Positions 36,767 to 46,679 of a DNA stretch of 64,000 bases are shown one piece after another. The notes below the pieces were generated by a model. That model searched no databases, was not told the DNA's origin, and saw nothing but the letters and a program-made list of their open reading frames with translations. The position numbers and the translations under genes are program-made. Source of the stretch: DASSUW01 sp963740605 (lineage in GTDB: Bacteria; Actinomycetota; Thermoleophilia; Solirubrobacterales; Solirubrobacteraceae); the NCBI GenBank assembly GCA_963740605.1, contig CAVUFC010000005.1:1-64000 (forward strand), written 5' to 3'. The stretch's first letter is position 1. Every line of letters starts with the position of its first letter.

Positions 36767-37705
36767 GTGGACGCGGGCACCGCGGTGTGGAAGGCTCGGC
36801 CGATCGCGCGACGAGAGCTCCGCACGTTGCTGGGCGGCGGGGCCTTCTGGGAGGCCCCGCGCTGGCATGCCGGTCACTGGTGGGTCTCCGATTTCTACAC
36901 GCATGCGGTGACCGCGGTCGGCACCGACGGCTCGTCGGAAACGGTCCTCGACGTCGACGAGCAGCCGTCCGGGCTGGGGTGGCTGCCCGACGGCTCGCTG
37001 CTCGTGGTGTCCATGCGCGACCAGCGCGTCCTGCGGCGGGCGCCCGACGGCGCGGTCGCCGTCCACGCCGACCTCTCCGGCGCCGCGGCCGGCAACCTCA
37101 ACGACATGGTTGTCGGCCCGGCGGGGCGCGCCTACGTGGGGTGCTTCGGCTTCGACGCGGACGCCGGGGACGATCCTGCGCCGGGCGCGCTCTGGCGCGT
37201 CGACCCCGATGGCGCGGTGTCGCCGGCGGCCGGAGAGCTGCTGTTCCCCAACGGCGGCGTCATCACCCCGGACGGGCGCACGCTGATCGTCGCGGAGACC
37301 GCCGGCGCCCGGCTGACCGCGTTCGCGGTCGGCACGGACGGCCAGCTCGGCTACCGTCGCGTCTGGGCGCAGGTCGCCCCGCCGCCGCGGCTCGGCACGT
37401 TCGCGGAAACCGTCGCGGCCCTGCGGTTCGGGCCGGACGGCTGCACGCTGGACGCCGAAGATCACGTGTGGGCGGCGGACATCGTCAGCGGCCGCTGCGC
37501 CCGTGTGGCGCGGGGCGGCGCCGTCGTGGACGAGGTCCCCGCGCCGGACGGCCTGACTGTCATTGCCTGCATGCTCGGCGGTGAGGACGGGCGGACGCTG
37601 CTGCTGTGCGCGGCCCCCGACTTCGTGGCGCACAACCGGATGCGCGCGCGCGAGGGCGTCCTGCTGACGACCCGTGTCGACGTGCCGCACGCAGGATGGC
37701 CATGA
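36767..37705 (+). CDS. SMP-30 / gluconolactonase-like protein
   Basis: About 312 residues; the start is uncertain (GTG 36767 or GTG 36785, neither with a clear RBS, consistent with coupling to the upstream gene). Six-bladed propeller features: GGAFWEAPRWHAGHWWVSDF (Glu metal ligand), PSGLGWLPDGSLLV, NLNDMVVGPAGRAYVG (Asn ligand), FPNGGVITPDGRTLIVAET and AEDHVWAADIVSGRCARV (Asp ligand). Relatives hydrolyse sugar lactones using Ca or Zn. No signal peptide. It overlaps the AfsR-like regulator by four bases. Confidence 0.87.
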   Translation: MDAGTAVWKARPIARRELRTLLGGGAFWEAPRWHAGHWWVSDFYTHAVTAVGTDGSSETVLDVDEQPSGLGWLPDGSLLVVSMRDQRVLRRAPDGAVAVHADLSGAAAGNLNDMVVGPAGRAYVGCFGFDADAGDDPAPGALWRVDPDGAVSPAAGELLFPNGGVITPDGRTLIVAETAGARLTAFAVGTDGQLGYRRVWAQVAPPPRLGTFAETVAALRFGPDGCTLDAEDHVWAADIVSGRCARVARGGAVVDEVPAPDGLTVIACMLGGEDGRTLLLCAAPDFVAHNRMRAREGVLLTTRVDVPHAGWP

Positions 37706-40356
37706 CGCTCGCTTTCGCAGTGCTTGGCCCGACGGCGGCGTCGCGCGACGGGGCGGCGGTCGACTTCGGCAGCCCGCAGCAGAACGCGATCGCCACGCTG
37801 CTGGTGCTTCACCGCAACGAGGTCGTCTCGACCGACCGCATGGCGGACGTGTTGTGGCCGGAGGCACCGCCCGCCAACGCGGTTCAAGTCGTCCGGACGT
37901 ACGTCTCGCGGCTGCGCTCCGGGCCGCTCGACGACGGCTGTGTGATCACGCACCACAGCGGCTATGAACTGCGCGCGTCCGCCGAGCAGGTTGACGTCGA
38001 CCGCTTCGAGGCGCTGGCCTCCTCCGGGCGCCGTCGGCTCGACGCGGGCGCCGCCGCCGACGCGGAGTCCCTGCTGCGCGAGGCGACCGCGCTCATGCGA
38101 GGCATCCCGTTCGCGGACCTCGGCGACGACGACCGGGCGCGGTGGGAGCGCCACCGCCTGCTCGAGCTGCATGACATCGCGCGCGAGGAGCTCTGCGAGG
38201 CCCGGCTCGCGCAGGGCCACCACGCCGAGCTCGTCGCCGAGCTGCGGGCGCTCGTTGAGGAGGCGCCACTGCGCGAGCGACCGTGGTGCCAGCTGATGGT
38301 GGCGCTGTACCGCTGCGGGCGGCACGCGGAGGCGCTGGCCGCCTATCGCGACGCCCACCGGGAGCTCGACGCCGCCGGTCTGCGACCGGGCCCGCGTCTG
38401 CGGGCGATGGAGCGCATGGTGCTGAAGCACGACCCGGCGCTGGCGCTTCCGTCGTCGCCGCCGCCGCGCCACCCGGGCACGAGCTTCGTCGGGCGCGAGC
38501 TCCAGCTGGCAGGATTGGCAGCGCGCCTGCGCGACGCCCGGCTGATCACCCTCACGGGGCCGGCCGGCGTCGGCAAGACGCGCCTGGCGGCCGAGGCGGT
38601 CGCCCGGGCGCAAACGCTGTGGTGGTGGGTGGACCTGGGGTCGCTCGGCGCCGGGTCCGTGGCGGGCGCCGTGGCGCGCACGCTCAACGTCCCGGAGGTC
38701 CCGGGCCGCACGCGCGCCGACCTGGCCGGAGCCGCCCTGCGCGCCACGCCGGGCCTGCTCGTGCTGGACAACTGCGAGCACCTTCTGCGCGAGGTCGCCG
38801 GGCTGGCCGCTCGATGGCTCGCCGACGCCCCGGCCGCTCGCCTACTGTGCACGAGCCGCGAGCCGCTCGGCCTCGACGAGGAGGACGTCGTCCGGCTCAA
38901 CGGCCTGCCGGCACCGCCCCAGGGGGGCCGGCTGACCGACTACGCCGGGACGCGCCTGCTGCTCGACCGTGCCCCGGGCGCGCCCGTCGACGACGCCGCG
39001 ATGGCGAGCATTATCCGCCGCCTCGACGGCCTGCCGCTCGCCATCGAGCTTGCGGCGGCCAAGCTGCGCATCCTGACGCCGGCCGCGCTCGCCAACGGGC
39101 TGCGAGAGCGGCTGTCGCTGCTCGGGACGCCGGACGATCCGGGCCCGCGCCGGCAGCGGTCGCTCGACGCGGCCATCGCCTGGAGCGTGGCGCTGCTCTC
39201 CGCCGAGCACCAGGCCATGCTGCGCCGCCTCGCCGTCTTCAGCGGCTCCTTCGGCGCGGCCGAGGCCGAGGCGGTCGCGGGGCCGCTGGAGATGCTGACC
39301 GCGCTGGCCGAGGCGTCGCTGATCGCCATCGATCGTGAACCTGACGTGACCCGCTACCGGCTCCTGGAGACGGTGCGGGCATTCGCCCGCGGCCGGCTAC
39401 GCGAGGCCGGCGAGGAGGATGCCACGTTGCTGCGCCACGGCGAGGTCTACGCCGCCTTGGCCGAGCGCATCGCGGACCATATGACCGGCAGCGGCCTGGC
39501 GACCTGGCTGGAACGGGGGCGCCGCGACCACGACAACCTTCATGCGGCGCTGGACGCGGCCGTCGCCCGCGGCGACGGCGAGGGCGCGCTGCGCTTGGCG
39601 GCGAACCTGGGCCCGTATTGGTTTCGGTCCGGCCTGCTCATCCACGGCCGCGAGGCGCTCGAACGAGCGCTCCGCCTCGCCGGACCGGCCAGCCCATGGC
39701 GGACGAAGGCGCTGTTCGCCCGCGCGCTGCTCGCCCACGCCTCGGCGGACGCGCTCGCGGCAGCGGACGACGGCGTGACAGCGAGCGCGGGCCGCGGAGA
39801 CCTCGAGCAGCTGGCGCTATCGCTCGAGTTCCGCGCCCACGCCCTGGTCGTGGCCGGACGCCTCGGCGACGCCGCAGCCGACATCGACCGAGCGCTGCTC
39901 ATCGCTGCGGATGCCGGGAGCGGCGAGGCGCTGGCGTTCGGCGAGCAGGTGGCGGGGATGATTGCGCACCAGCGCGGCGACCTTGAAAAGGCCGAGCGCC
40001 TGCTCACCCGCTCCCGCGACCGGTTCCGGCGCATGCGCGGGACGATCGACGCCGGCTACACGCTGATCGAGCTGGCGCGCGTCGCGCTCGCCCAGGCCCG
40101 CCCCGCCGTCGCCACCAACCACGCCCAGCAGGCGCTCGCCGACTTCCGCCGCCGCGACGACCCCCGCGGCGTCGCCGCTGCGCTGCTCCTGCTCGGCCTC
40201 GCGAGCAGCGCCGAGCCCGACCGGGTACCGGCGCTGCTGGCCGAGGCGAGGGACATCGCGCGGCACTGGGGCTTCATCGCCACGGCGCAGGAGGCCGAGC
40301 GCGCCCTCGAGGCGGCTACCGGACGGCCAGGCTCCGCCGCGCCGTCCCTGCCGTGA
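37702..40356 (+). CDS. AfsR/SARP-like regulator with BTAD, NB-ARC and TPR domains
   Basis: 884 residues. The N-terminal OmpR-type winged helix (LVLHRNEVVSTDRMADVLWP, VVRTYVSRLRSGPLDD) is followed by a BTAD helical domain (~100-245). The NB-ARC ATPase has Walker A GPAGVGKTRLAAEA (Lys ~292), LLVLDNCEHLL and LDGLPLAIELAAAKL. TPR-like repeats fill ~600-870. AfsR-type proteins are ATP-dependent activators. Its ATGA overlap with the SMP-30 gene implies coupled translation; the targets may be this operon. ATG 37696 is an alternative start. Confidence 0.92.
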   Translation: MTLAFAVLGPTAASRDGAAVDFGSPQQNAIATLLVLHRNEVVSTDRMADVLWPEAPPANAVQVVRTYVSRLRSGPLDDGCVITHHSGYELRASAEQVDVDRFEALASSGRRRLDAGAAADAESLLREATALMRGIPFADLGDDDRARWERHRLLELHDIAREELCEARLAQGHHAELVAELRALVEEAPLRERPWCQLMVALYRCGRHAEALAAYRDAHRELDAAGLRPGPRLRAMERMVLKHDPALALPSSPPPRHPGTSFVGRELQLAGLAARLRDARLITLTGPAGVGKTRLAAEAVARAQTLWWWVDLGSLGAGSVAGAVARTLNVPEVPGRTRADLAGAALRATPGLLVLDNCEHLLREVAGLAARWLADAPAARLLCTSREPLGLDEEDVVRLNGLPAPPQGGRLTDYAGTRLLLDRAPGAPVDDAAMASIIRRLDGLPLAIELAAAKLRILTPAALANGLRERLSLLGTPDDPGPRRQRSLDAAIAWSVALLSAEHQAMLRRLAVFSGSFGAAEAEAVAGPLEMLTALAEASLIAIDREPDVTRYRLLETVRAFARGRLREAGEEDATLLRHGEVYAALAERIADHMTGSGLATWLERGRRDHDNLHAALDAAVARGDGEGALRLAANLGPYWFRSGLLIHGREALERALRLAGPASPWRTKALFARALLAHASADALAAADDGVTASAGRGDLEQLALSLEFRAHALVVAGRLGDAAADIDRALLIAADAGSGEALAFGEQVAGMIAHQRGDLEKAERLLTRSRDRFRRMRGTIDAGYTLIELARVALAQARPAVATNHAQQALADFRRRDDPRGVAAALLLLGLASSAEPDRVPALLAEARDIARHWGFIATAQEAERALEAATGRPGSAAPSLP

Positions 40357-40764
40357 CGGTGATCCGCCGCGCCGCCGCCGACGCGCAGGCGAGCGGTGGA
40401 GCGCCCGCGGTCTTGCGTCTCCCGCGCCCAACCTTTGTCGCAGTCGTCGGCCACGGTGTCGACGGCGCCCGCCGACACGCCGTCCCGACGCCGCAGCTCA
40501 CGGTGTCCGTCGCGCCGTCGCGCGGGCATCGATGGAGTCGCTGCCGTACGGTGTCCGGCACTGGATCCAGATGCACGTGGCGCCACTGACGTACGCGCGA
40601 TCAAGAACAACCGCGTGACCAGCACCGTCGTGCCTCCGCCGATCACGGTCGCACCGGCCAGGCACCCGCCGCTGGACCGCTACGACCACTTGCGCCTGCG
40701 GCCGCTCACAACCGGTGGCCCCTCCGGGCGCGCAGGTGCAGTGGGCCTGTGTGGCGCGGCGCGG
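40357..40764. other. No recognisable gene
   Basis: About 400 bases between convergent genes. Short open frames occur on both strands without motifs. No terminator with a U-tract was seen. Confidence 0.4.
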
Positions 40765-41727
40765 CTACCGGCCCACGGCTGGGACGAACGACCTGGGTGA
40801 GCGGCCGCCCGCGCGATCACGCGACTGCAGTAAGGACTGGTCGACGAGGCGGCCGCGCGTCGATAGGTACGGCGCGAGGAACCGGCGCTCTGCCGAGGTG
40901 TCCAGGCGCTGGTTGTGGCTCGTGCCCGAGCAGCTGCCGGGAACATCGTGCATGAGCGATACCTGGATATTCGATCCGCCGAGAAACTGCGGCGAGCCCG
41001 AGTCGCCGTAGCACAGCGCACCGCTGCGCGGCAGCCCACCCACGGTGTTCTCGAGTTGCAGCCAGTTGTCACTCAGGTCGTGGAAACCTGCGCGGGCCGT
41101 CTTGCGATACCCGGGTATGTAGAAGAGCCCGTCTCTCGTTTCGGTGCCGAAGCCGACGAGCGTGAACTGCGGCCCGCGACGCCGGCCCGCCCGCCGGAGA
41201 TGGTCGAGGGTACCCGGGCGAGCCAGGCGCACCGGCTCGACGCCGGCGAACGTGCCGACTGGGAACAGCACGACGGCCACGTCGTGACGTCCCACGGTCG
41301 GGGCTCCGGTCCCGGGCACGAAACCCGGCTCGAAGTCGGGATGGAGAACGACGCGCGTGGCGCGTTCGATCTTCGATTCGGGGATCGTGAGCGCGCAGCA
41401 AGCGGGATAGTCTGCAGGGAACGTGCCGCCGGGCACGATCGGGTCCGACGGCGCGCCCGGTTCCAGCGTGACGGCCCACTCGACGTCGGGCGGCAACTGG
41501 ACCAGCGGCGGCTCGATGCAGTGGCGTGCAGTAAGGAACGCACGGTCCGAGATGACGCTGCCCGTGCAGAGCTGGAACGGCGGCGTCGGGCCAGTGCCGT
41601 CGACGTCGAAGGCGAGTAGGCCGACGTTCGGATGGGCGTCGCCGTCGGGAACGCCGCCGTCGATGGCGAGGGCGTTCGGCGCAATGACGAGGAATAGCAG
41701 CGCGCCGAACGTCGCGATGATCTTCAC
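40765..41727 (-). CDS. Secreted trypsin-like serine protease (S1)
   Basis: 320 residues. Signal peptide KIIATFGALLFLVIAPNALA; the mature protein starts near IDGGVPDGDAHPNVGLL. The catalytic triad is visible: His69 in LTARHC, Asp149 in GRHDVAVVLF and Ser243 in YGDSGSPQF. Cysteines flank His and Ser as in chymotrypsin-fold enzymes. An Arg/Ser-rich tail (residues ~290-320) has no clear role. GGAGG precedes the ATG. It is extracellular and probably degradative. It stands alone, with about 540 empty bases upstream. Confidence 0.9.
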   Translation of the reverse strand: MKIIATFGALLFLVIAPNALAIDGGVPDGDAHPNVGLLAFDVDGTGPTPPFQLCTGSVISDRAFLTARHCIEPPLVQLPPDVEWAVTLEPGAPSDPIVPGGTFPADYPACCALTIPESKIERATRVVLHPDFEPGFVPGTGAPTVGRHDVAVVLFPVGTFAGVEPVRLARPGTLDHLRRAGRRRGPQFTLVGFGTETRDGLFYIPGYRKTARAGFHDLSDNWLQLENTVGGLPRSGALCYGDSGSPQFLGGSNIQVSLMHDVPGSCSGTSHNQRLDTSAERRFLAPYLSTRGRLVDQSLLQSRDRAGGRSPRSFVPAVGR

Positions 41728-42271
41728 GGCAACCTCCTTGACGAGTACTTCGCGTACGCTAAGCGAGCGGCATATACACCAGCTATACGATCAAGCCGGC
41801 GCCGCGGTGGCTGGTGGAGGATCAACTCCCGGGGCGTCGCGGGCGGTCAGCCGATCAGCTGCCGCAGCATGGAGCTGATGATGCCGAGGTGGCCCTGGCT
41901 GGCGGCGACGCTGCCCCTGTCAAACGAATGCGGGCGTCCCTCGCGGCTGCTCGCAGAGTCCCGCCTCGGACGACGTGCGAGCGTCCGCCGACGCGCGAAT
42001 CGAGGCCATCTCACTCCTGCATCCGTGGAAAGGCAGGAGCGACGCGCTGACTGCTCGTTTCCATGGATAGGAGAAGCGCCGGCTTGTTGCTCGCTCCGCT
42101 CCCCCTCGCATGCGAATGCAGCAGCTAGGGGCCAAGCCGGTACGGCTGCCGCTTCGCACGGCTACGGCTTCATCGAGCCACGCGCCGCGGCGATCTTCGA
42201 AGCCAGCTCGCCCCGTCCGTTAAGGGCCGGGCGAGAGTCCCGCGTCTAACCAGCTCGATGGCTCGGCGCGG
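41728..42271. other. No recognisable gene
   Basis: This holds the promoter region of the protease gene. A frame at 41920-42159 (leftward) and others lack RBS and family motifs. Confidence 0.4.
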
Positions 42272-42760
42272 TCACGGTATTGGGCCGAGCGCGCTGAGCA
42301 GCCAAATGCCGGCGGCGAGCGTCGTCGCGCAAAGTTCGATCAGGATCGAGAGACCGATGGCGCGGAGGGCCGCCTCGGTTGAGCTGCGGGCGTAGGTGTG
42401 CTGGCCGAGCCGGCGACGTTCCGCGAGGTAGACGCCGAGTGGGAAGCCCACGAAGACACCGACCACCGGGATCACGAAGAAGCCAACGGCGGCGAGCGCC
42501 ATGCCGGCGAAGATCGAGCGCCGCGGGACGCCTGCGTTGACCAGGCGCCGTCCCGGCGCCAGCAGCTTCATGAGCTGCGAGCCGCCGATCAGCACTGTCG
42601 CGGCGACGAGCGTCGCGAACGCGGTTGGCGAGGCGACGGCGAGCGCCCACGCTGTGATCGCCGCTCAGACCAGCAGCGCGCCCGGTAGGACCGTGACCAC
42701 GACGCCGGCGATGCCCACGGCGATCGCCAGAGCGACGATGGCAATACCGAGATGACTCAT
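42272..42760 (-). pseudogene. DUF456 membrane protein with an in-frame stop
   Basis: Read through, the gene is 162 residues from ATG 42760 (MSHLGIAIVALAIAVGIAGV). After VVTVLPGALLV comes a TGA (42665-42667), then the same frame continues AAITAWALAVASPTAFATLV, VVGVFVGFPLGVYLAERRR and AGIWLLSALG. This is the full DUF456 pattern with Gly-rich helices. A single substitution (for example from TGG or GGA) explains the stop. A reinitiation at ATG 42570 or GTG 42596 would make only the C-terminal part. Confidence 0.8.
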
Positions 42761-42965
42761 GCGCCGACCGGCCGGACCGGGCTGGATCGAAAGCATCGAG
42801 CGCGGGACGCCGTCTTGTCGTGTCCTTCCGGCTCGCGCTCGTCGGCTCGGCGGTCGCGGGCGCGGCGCTGTCGGAGGCGGCAGGCCGGACGGCCGTTGTG
42901 AGCTAGCCGCACCCCCTGACACGTGAGCGCCGTACTGGAGACGCGCGCGTCGCACGCGACCCTGG

Positions 42966-44468
42966 ATGGCAATGTCCAAGACGCAAGACACGCCGGCGCA
43001 GGTGACTGCGCCCCAGACCGACCGGCGGCGCTGGATCGCCCTTGCGGTGATCGTGACCGCGCAGTTCATGGTCGTCCTCGACGTGGCGATCGTGAATGTC
43101 GCACTGCCGACGATAAAGACTGATCTGCACTTCAGCCAGGAGAACCTGCAGTGGGTGGTGACCGCCTACTCGATCCTCTTCGGCGGCGTGCTGCTCCTCG
43201 GCGGCCGGATGGCCGACCTCTTGGGCCGCCGGCGGCTGTTCATGGGCGGGCTGGCGCTGTTCACCGCCAGTTCCCTCCTCGACGGCCTCGCGTGGTCCGA
43301 GGGCTCGCTCATCGCCTTCCGGGCGCTGCAGGGCCTCGGCGCGGCGCTGGTGTCGCCGGCCGCGCTGTCGATCCTCATGACGACCTTCGCCGAGGGCCGC
43401 GAGCGCAACCGCGCGCTCGGCATCTGGGGCGCGGTGTCCGGCAGCGGCGGTGCCGCCGGCGTGCTGCTCGGCGGCGCGCTGACGAGCGCGCTGAGTTGGT
43501 CGTGGGTCTTCTTCATCAACGTCCCCGTCGGCGTGGTCGTTGTCGCGCTGGCCCCGCGCCTGCTCGATGAGAGCCGCGCCGACCTCACCCACCGCCACTT
43601 CGACCTGCCGGGCGCCGCGTCGATCACGGGCGGTCTGATGCTGCTCGTCTACGCGATGACGCGCGCCGTCCAGCACGGCTGGGGCGCCACCGAGACGGTC
43701 GTCCTGCTCGCGGTGTCCGGCGCGCTGATCGTCGGGTTCGTCGCGATCGAGCTTCGCTCCGCGGCCCCGCTGCTCCCGATGCGGATGTTCCGTTTGCGGA
43801 CGCTGACCGGGTCGAACATCGCCGGGCTGTTGACGGGGGCCGCGATCTTCTCGCAGTTCTTCCTGCTTACGCTGTACATGCAGCAGGTGCTGGACTATTC
43901 GGCGATCCAGACCGGAGTCGCGTACATCGCGCTGACGCTCACGATCGTCGTGTTCGCGAACGTCGCCCAGGCGGTGGCGCTGCGGATCGGCCTCCGCGTG
44001 CCGCTCGTGAGCGGGCTGCTGCTCGTCGCCGTCGGGCTCGTGCTCTACGCGCGGCTGCCGGTGGACGGCCACTACTTCTGGGATCTCTTCCCGGCCTTCC
44101 TGGTTACCGGGCTCGGAATGGCGTTCGCCTTCATCCCGATGACCATCGGCGCGCTGGCGGGCGTGCGTCATGCCGACGCGGGCGTCGCCTCGGGGCTCAT
44201 CAACACCACCCAGCAGATCGGCGGCGCGATCGGGACAGCGGCGGTCACGACGATCGCCGCGACCGCGACGGCGAACTGGCTCACCGCGCACCCGGGCACC
44301 GCCCCCGCCGCCGGCGCGGCGCTCACGCACGGCTTCGCGACCGCGTTCTACGTTCTCGCGGCGGTCGCCGCGGCCGGGGCAGTGATCTCGGCCATCCTCG
44401 TCGAGTCGGTCCCCGCGACGCAACCGGCGACCGCGCTGCACGCCGAGGCCGCGCTCGAGGCCGCCTGA
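42966..44468 (+). CDS. MFS drug exporter, DHA2 family (14 TM)
   Basis: 500 residues from ATG 42966 (or 42972). It has fourteen hydrophobic helices. Signatures: FMVVLDVAIVNVALPTI in TM1 (motif D1), GGRMADLLGRRRLFMGG (motif A), RALQGLGAALVSPAALS (motif B) and WGAVSGSGGAAGVLLGGAL in TM5 (motif C of antiporters). Such EmrB/QacA proteins expel drugs or toxic metabolites using the proton gradient. No TetR-type regulator is adjacent; a disrupted DUF456 gene is divergent. A strong hairpin follows. Confidence 0.93.
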   Translation: MAMSKTQDTPAQVTAPQTDRRRWIALAVIVTAQFMVVLDVAIVNVALPTIKTDLHFSQENLQWVVTAYSILFGGVLLLGGRMADLLGRRRLFMGGLALFTASSLLDGLAWSEGSLIAFRALQGLGAALVSPAALSILMTTFAEGRERNRALGIWGAVSGSGGAAGVLLGGALTSALSWSWVFFINVPVGVVVVALAPRLLDESRADLTHRHFDLPGAASITGGLMLLVYAMTRAVQHGWGATETVVLLAVSGALIVGFVAIELRSAAPLLPMRMFRLRTLTGSNIAGLLTGAAIFSQFFLLTLYMQQVLDYSAIQTGVAYIALTLTIVVFANVAQAVALRIGLRVPLVSGLLLVAVGLVLYARLPVDGHYFWDLFPAFLVTGLGMAFAFIPMTIGALAGVRHADAGVASGLINTTQQIGGAIGTAAVTTIAATATANWLTAHPGTAPAAGAALTHGFATAFYVLAAVAAAGAVISAILVESVPATQPATALHAEAALEAA

Positions 44469-44498
44469 CCAGCCCGACGCGACCTCCGCCTCCGCCAC

Positions 44499-44533
44499 CC
44501 CTGGCGCCCGCTCCCGATGGGCGGGCGCCAGGG
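44499..44533 (+). terminator. Terminator hairpin after the MFS exporter gene
   Basis: Perfect 13-bp stem CCCTGGCGCCCGC / GCGGGCGCCAGGG with a 9-base loop, 30 bases after the stop. There is no U-tract. Confidence 0.65.
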
Positions 44534-45006
44534 CCGCGTCACAGGCTCAGCGGCGCGGTCTGATGTCGGCAACGCACGGGTTCCCGCTGCGGCGCCGCAC
44601 GAGCGCCATCAGCTATCGGAATGGACGACGACCAGCAGTCGTGACGCGCTGACTGGCGTCATCGCGGCGCGCGATCGCGATAGCTGGCGAGGGGTTGCCC
44701 GCGCTCTCGCGTGTGCCTCGATGCGGGAGTACGGCGACTCCCGCTCCGGTGATCGCGCGGGGTCCTCGCGGGGCTTTCATGAGCCGTCGGGCGTCCTCGG
44801 GGATGATGATCTTGCTTTCCGTCATGGCGTCCTGGAGCAGGTGGAATGGACTGACATTGTTCGTAGGAATGAATGGGTCGCCATCAACATCGGTGTGGCT
44901 GAGATCGCCAGCGGCTCGTCGTGATGAGCAGGGATGTGGGCGCGAACCGTCGATTGGGTTAGCCCGTCAGCGATGCTGCATCTGCGGCGGAAGCATCCGG
45001 TGACGC
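44534..45006. other. No recognisable gene
   Basis: Upstream region of the ABC exporter operon. A leftward 70-codon frame at 44613-44825 (MTESKIIIPEDARRLMK) is the only plausible fragment; it has a weak RBS and degenerates after about 25 residues. Confidence 0.35.
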
Positions 45007-45969
45007 GTGGTGGGCATTGAGGGCGCGCCTGCGCTCGCCGTGGACGGTCTCTGTAAGCGTTTCGGCGATCGCGTCGCGTTCGAAGGGCTCTCGTTCGAGA
45101 TCGGCCGCGGCGAGATCTTTGGCTTCCTCGGACCGAACGGGGCCGGTAAGACCACCACGGTGCGGACGCTGGGCACGCTCGTTGCCCCGACCTCGGGCTC
45201 CGCATCGGTCGCCGGCATCCCCCTCGCGCCGGAGAACGGTGTTGAGATTCGTCGGCGGATCTCGATCATGCCTGAGTCGCCCGGCCTCTATCTCCGCTTG
45301 AGCGTGGTCGAGAACCTCGAGTGCTTCGCCGACCTGTACGAACTGCCCGAGCCGCACGATCGGATTGACCGCGCCCTGCGTGCCGTCGACCTCGCCGACC
45401 GAGCGGACGACCCATGTGGGACCTTGTCGAAGGGGCTGCGCCAGCGGGTCGCCTTGGCGAGGGCGCTGCTGAGCGATCCAGAGGTGATGTTTCTCGACGA
45501 GCCGACCTCCGGCCTGGACCCGGTCGCCGCGCGCGAGGTCGAGGGTCTGATCGCCGCCCTCGGGCGTGGCGGGGTGACGATTTTTCTGACGACACATCGC
45601 TTGGAGGAGGCCGAGCGTCTGTGCGACCGCGTCGCGATCGTCAATACGACCCTGCGCACGATCGGTCGTCCCAACGAGCTCCGCGACCAGTTGTTCGCCA
45701 CGACGCTCACGGTCAGCACGCTCGCCCCGCTTGCCGCGCCGGACTATGTGTTCGCCGGGCTTCCGGGGGTCGACGGCTGGGACGAGCGCGACCCTGGCCG
45801 CTACGTCCTCGCCGTGTCCGAGGCGACGGTCGCCGCGCCGGCCGTCACCCGAGCGCTCGTGGCCGCCGGCGCCGACGTGCTGTCGATCGGCGAGTCGCAT
45901 CATTCGCTGGAGGACGTCTACCTCGAGTGGATCGGTGAGGACGCGGAGGCGCAGAGGAGACGACAATGA
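45007..45969 (+). CDS. ABC exporter ATP-binding protein (CcmA/NatA type)
   Basis: 320 residues from GTG 45007. Walker A is GPNGAGKTTTVRTLG, the signature region is LSKGLRQRVALARALL (LSKG instead of LSGG), Walker B VMFLDEPTSGLDPVA, and the H-loop FLTTHRLEEAERL. The C-terminal ~90 residues form the accessory domain usual in ABC-2 exporters (DRR family). It overlaps the permease gene by four bases (ATGA, 45966-45969), so the two form one transporter. The substrate is unknown: ion, drug or lipid. Confidence 0.92.
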   Translation: MVGIEGAPALAVDGLCKRFGDRVAFEGLSFEIGRGEIFGFLGPNGAGKTTTVRTLGTLVAPTSGSASVAGIPLAPENGVEIRRRISIMPESPGLYLRLSVVENLECFADLYELPEPHDRIDRALRAVDLADRADDPCGTLSKGLRQRVALARALLSDPEVMFLDEPTSGLDPVAAREVEGLIAALGRGGVTIFLTTHRLEEAERLCDRVAIVNTTLRTIGRPNELRDQLFATTLTVSTLAPLAAPDYVFAGLPGVDGWDERDPGRYVLAVSEATVAAPAVTRALVAAGADVLSIGESHHSLEDVYLEWIGEDAEAQRRRQ

Positions 45970-46679
45970 GCCGGCGACGCGTCCGGGCGATCGTTCGCAA
46001 GGAGCTTCGGGAGTACCGACGCACCCGCGCCGTCGTCTTGGCGATGGCGATCTTGCCGCTGATCTTCATCATCCAACCGCTGGTGGCCGTCTTTCTCCTG
46101 AAGTCGTCAGACGCAACGCAACTCGGTCAGCGGCATCTCCTGCTGTACCTGCTGGCCCTGCCGGCGCTCGCGCCGGCAGCGGTCGCCGCCGCGTCGATTG
46201 TCGGCGAGCGTCAGCAGGGAACCCTCGAGCCAGTGCTCACGACGCCGATTCGCCGCGACGAGTTGGTCGCGGGCAAGTCGTTGGCCCCGCTCATCCCCGC
46301 GGTTGCCCTCTCCTATGCCGTCTACGCCTTCTTCCTCGCCAGCGCTGAGGTCTTTGCGCAACCGGGCGTCGCGCCGGCGCTCGTACGCGGCCCAGACATT
46401 CTCGCCCAGCTGATCTTTACCCCGCTGATCGCCGGCTGGTCGATCTGGATCGCGATCGCAATCTCTGCCAGATCGAGCGACATTCGGGCCGCGCAGCAGC
46501 TCAGCATCCTCGCGTGCCTCCCGACCGCAGCCGTGACCAGCCTCATCGCGTTCGGCGTGATCCAAGCGACGCTTCGCCTTGCAGTCGGTCTCGCGGTGGC
46601 GCTGCTGCTCGCCAACCGATTCGGCTGGCGGATCGTCTCCGCCACGCTCGATCGCGAGCGGCTGCTGACCGGCTCCTGA
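45966..46679 (+). CDS. ABC-2 type permease
   Basis: 237 residues with about six hydrophobic helices. The cytosolic N-terminus VRAIVRKELREYRRTRAVV and the block VGERQQGTLEPVLTTPIRRDEL are the standard ABC-2 motif preceding TM3. At 237 residues it is at the short end for the family and lacks the large extracellular loop of NatB-type proteins. It works with the ATPase at 45007. Confidence 0.88.
   Translation: MSRRRVRAIVRKELREYRRTRAVVLAMAILPLIFIIQPLVAVFLLKSSDATQLGQRHLLLYLLALPALAPAAVAAASIVGERQQGTLEPVLTTPIRRDELVAGKSLAPLIPAVALSYAVYAFFLASAEVFAQPGVAPALVRGPDILAQLIFTPLIAGWSIWIAIAISARSSDIRAAQQLSILACLPTAAVTSLIAFGVIQATLRLAVGLAVALLLANRFGWRIVSATLDRERLLTGS

Noticed and set aside
42903..44498. 531-codon leftward frame
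   Set aside because: Antisense shadow of the MFS exporter, with highly charged low-complexity composition typical of GC-rich antisense frames.
44613..44825. Small leftward frame MTESKIIIPEDARRLMK
   Set aside because: Weak RBS, and sequence quality degenerates after about 25 residues. No family recognised.
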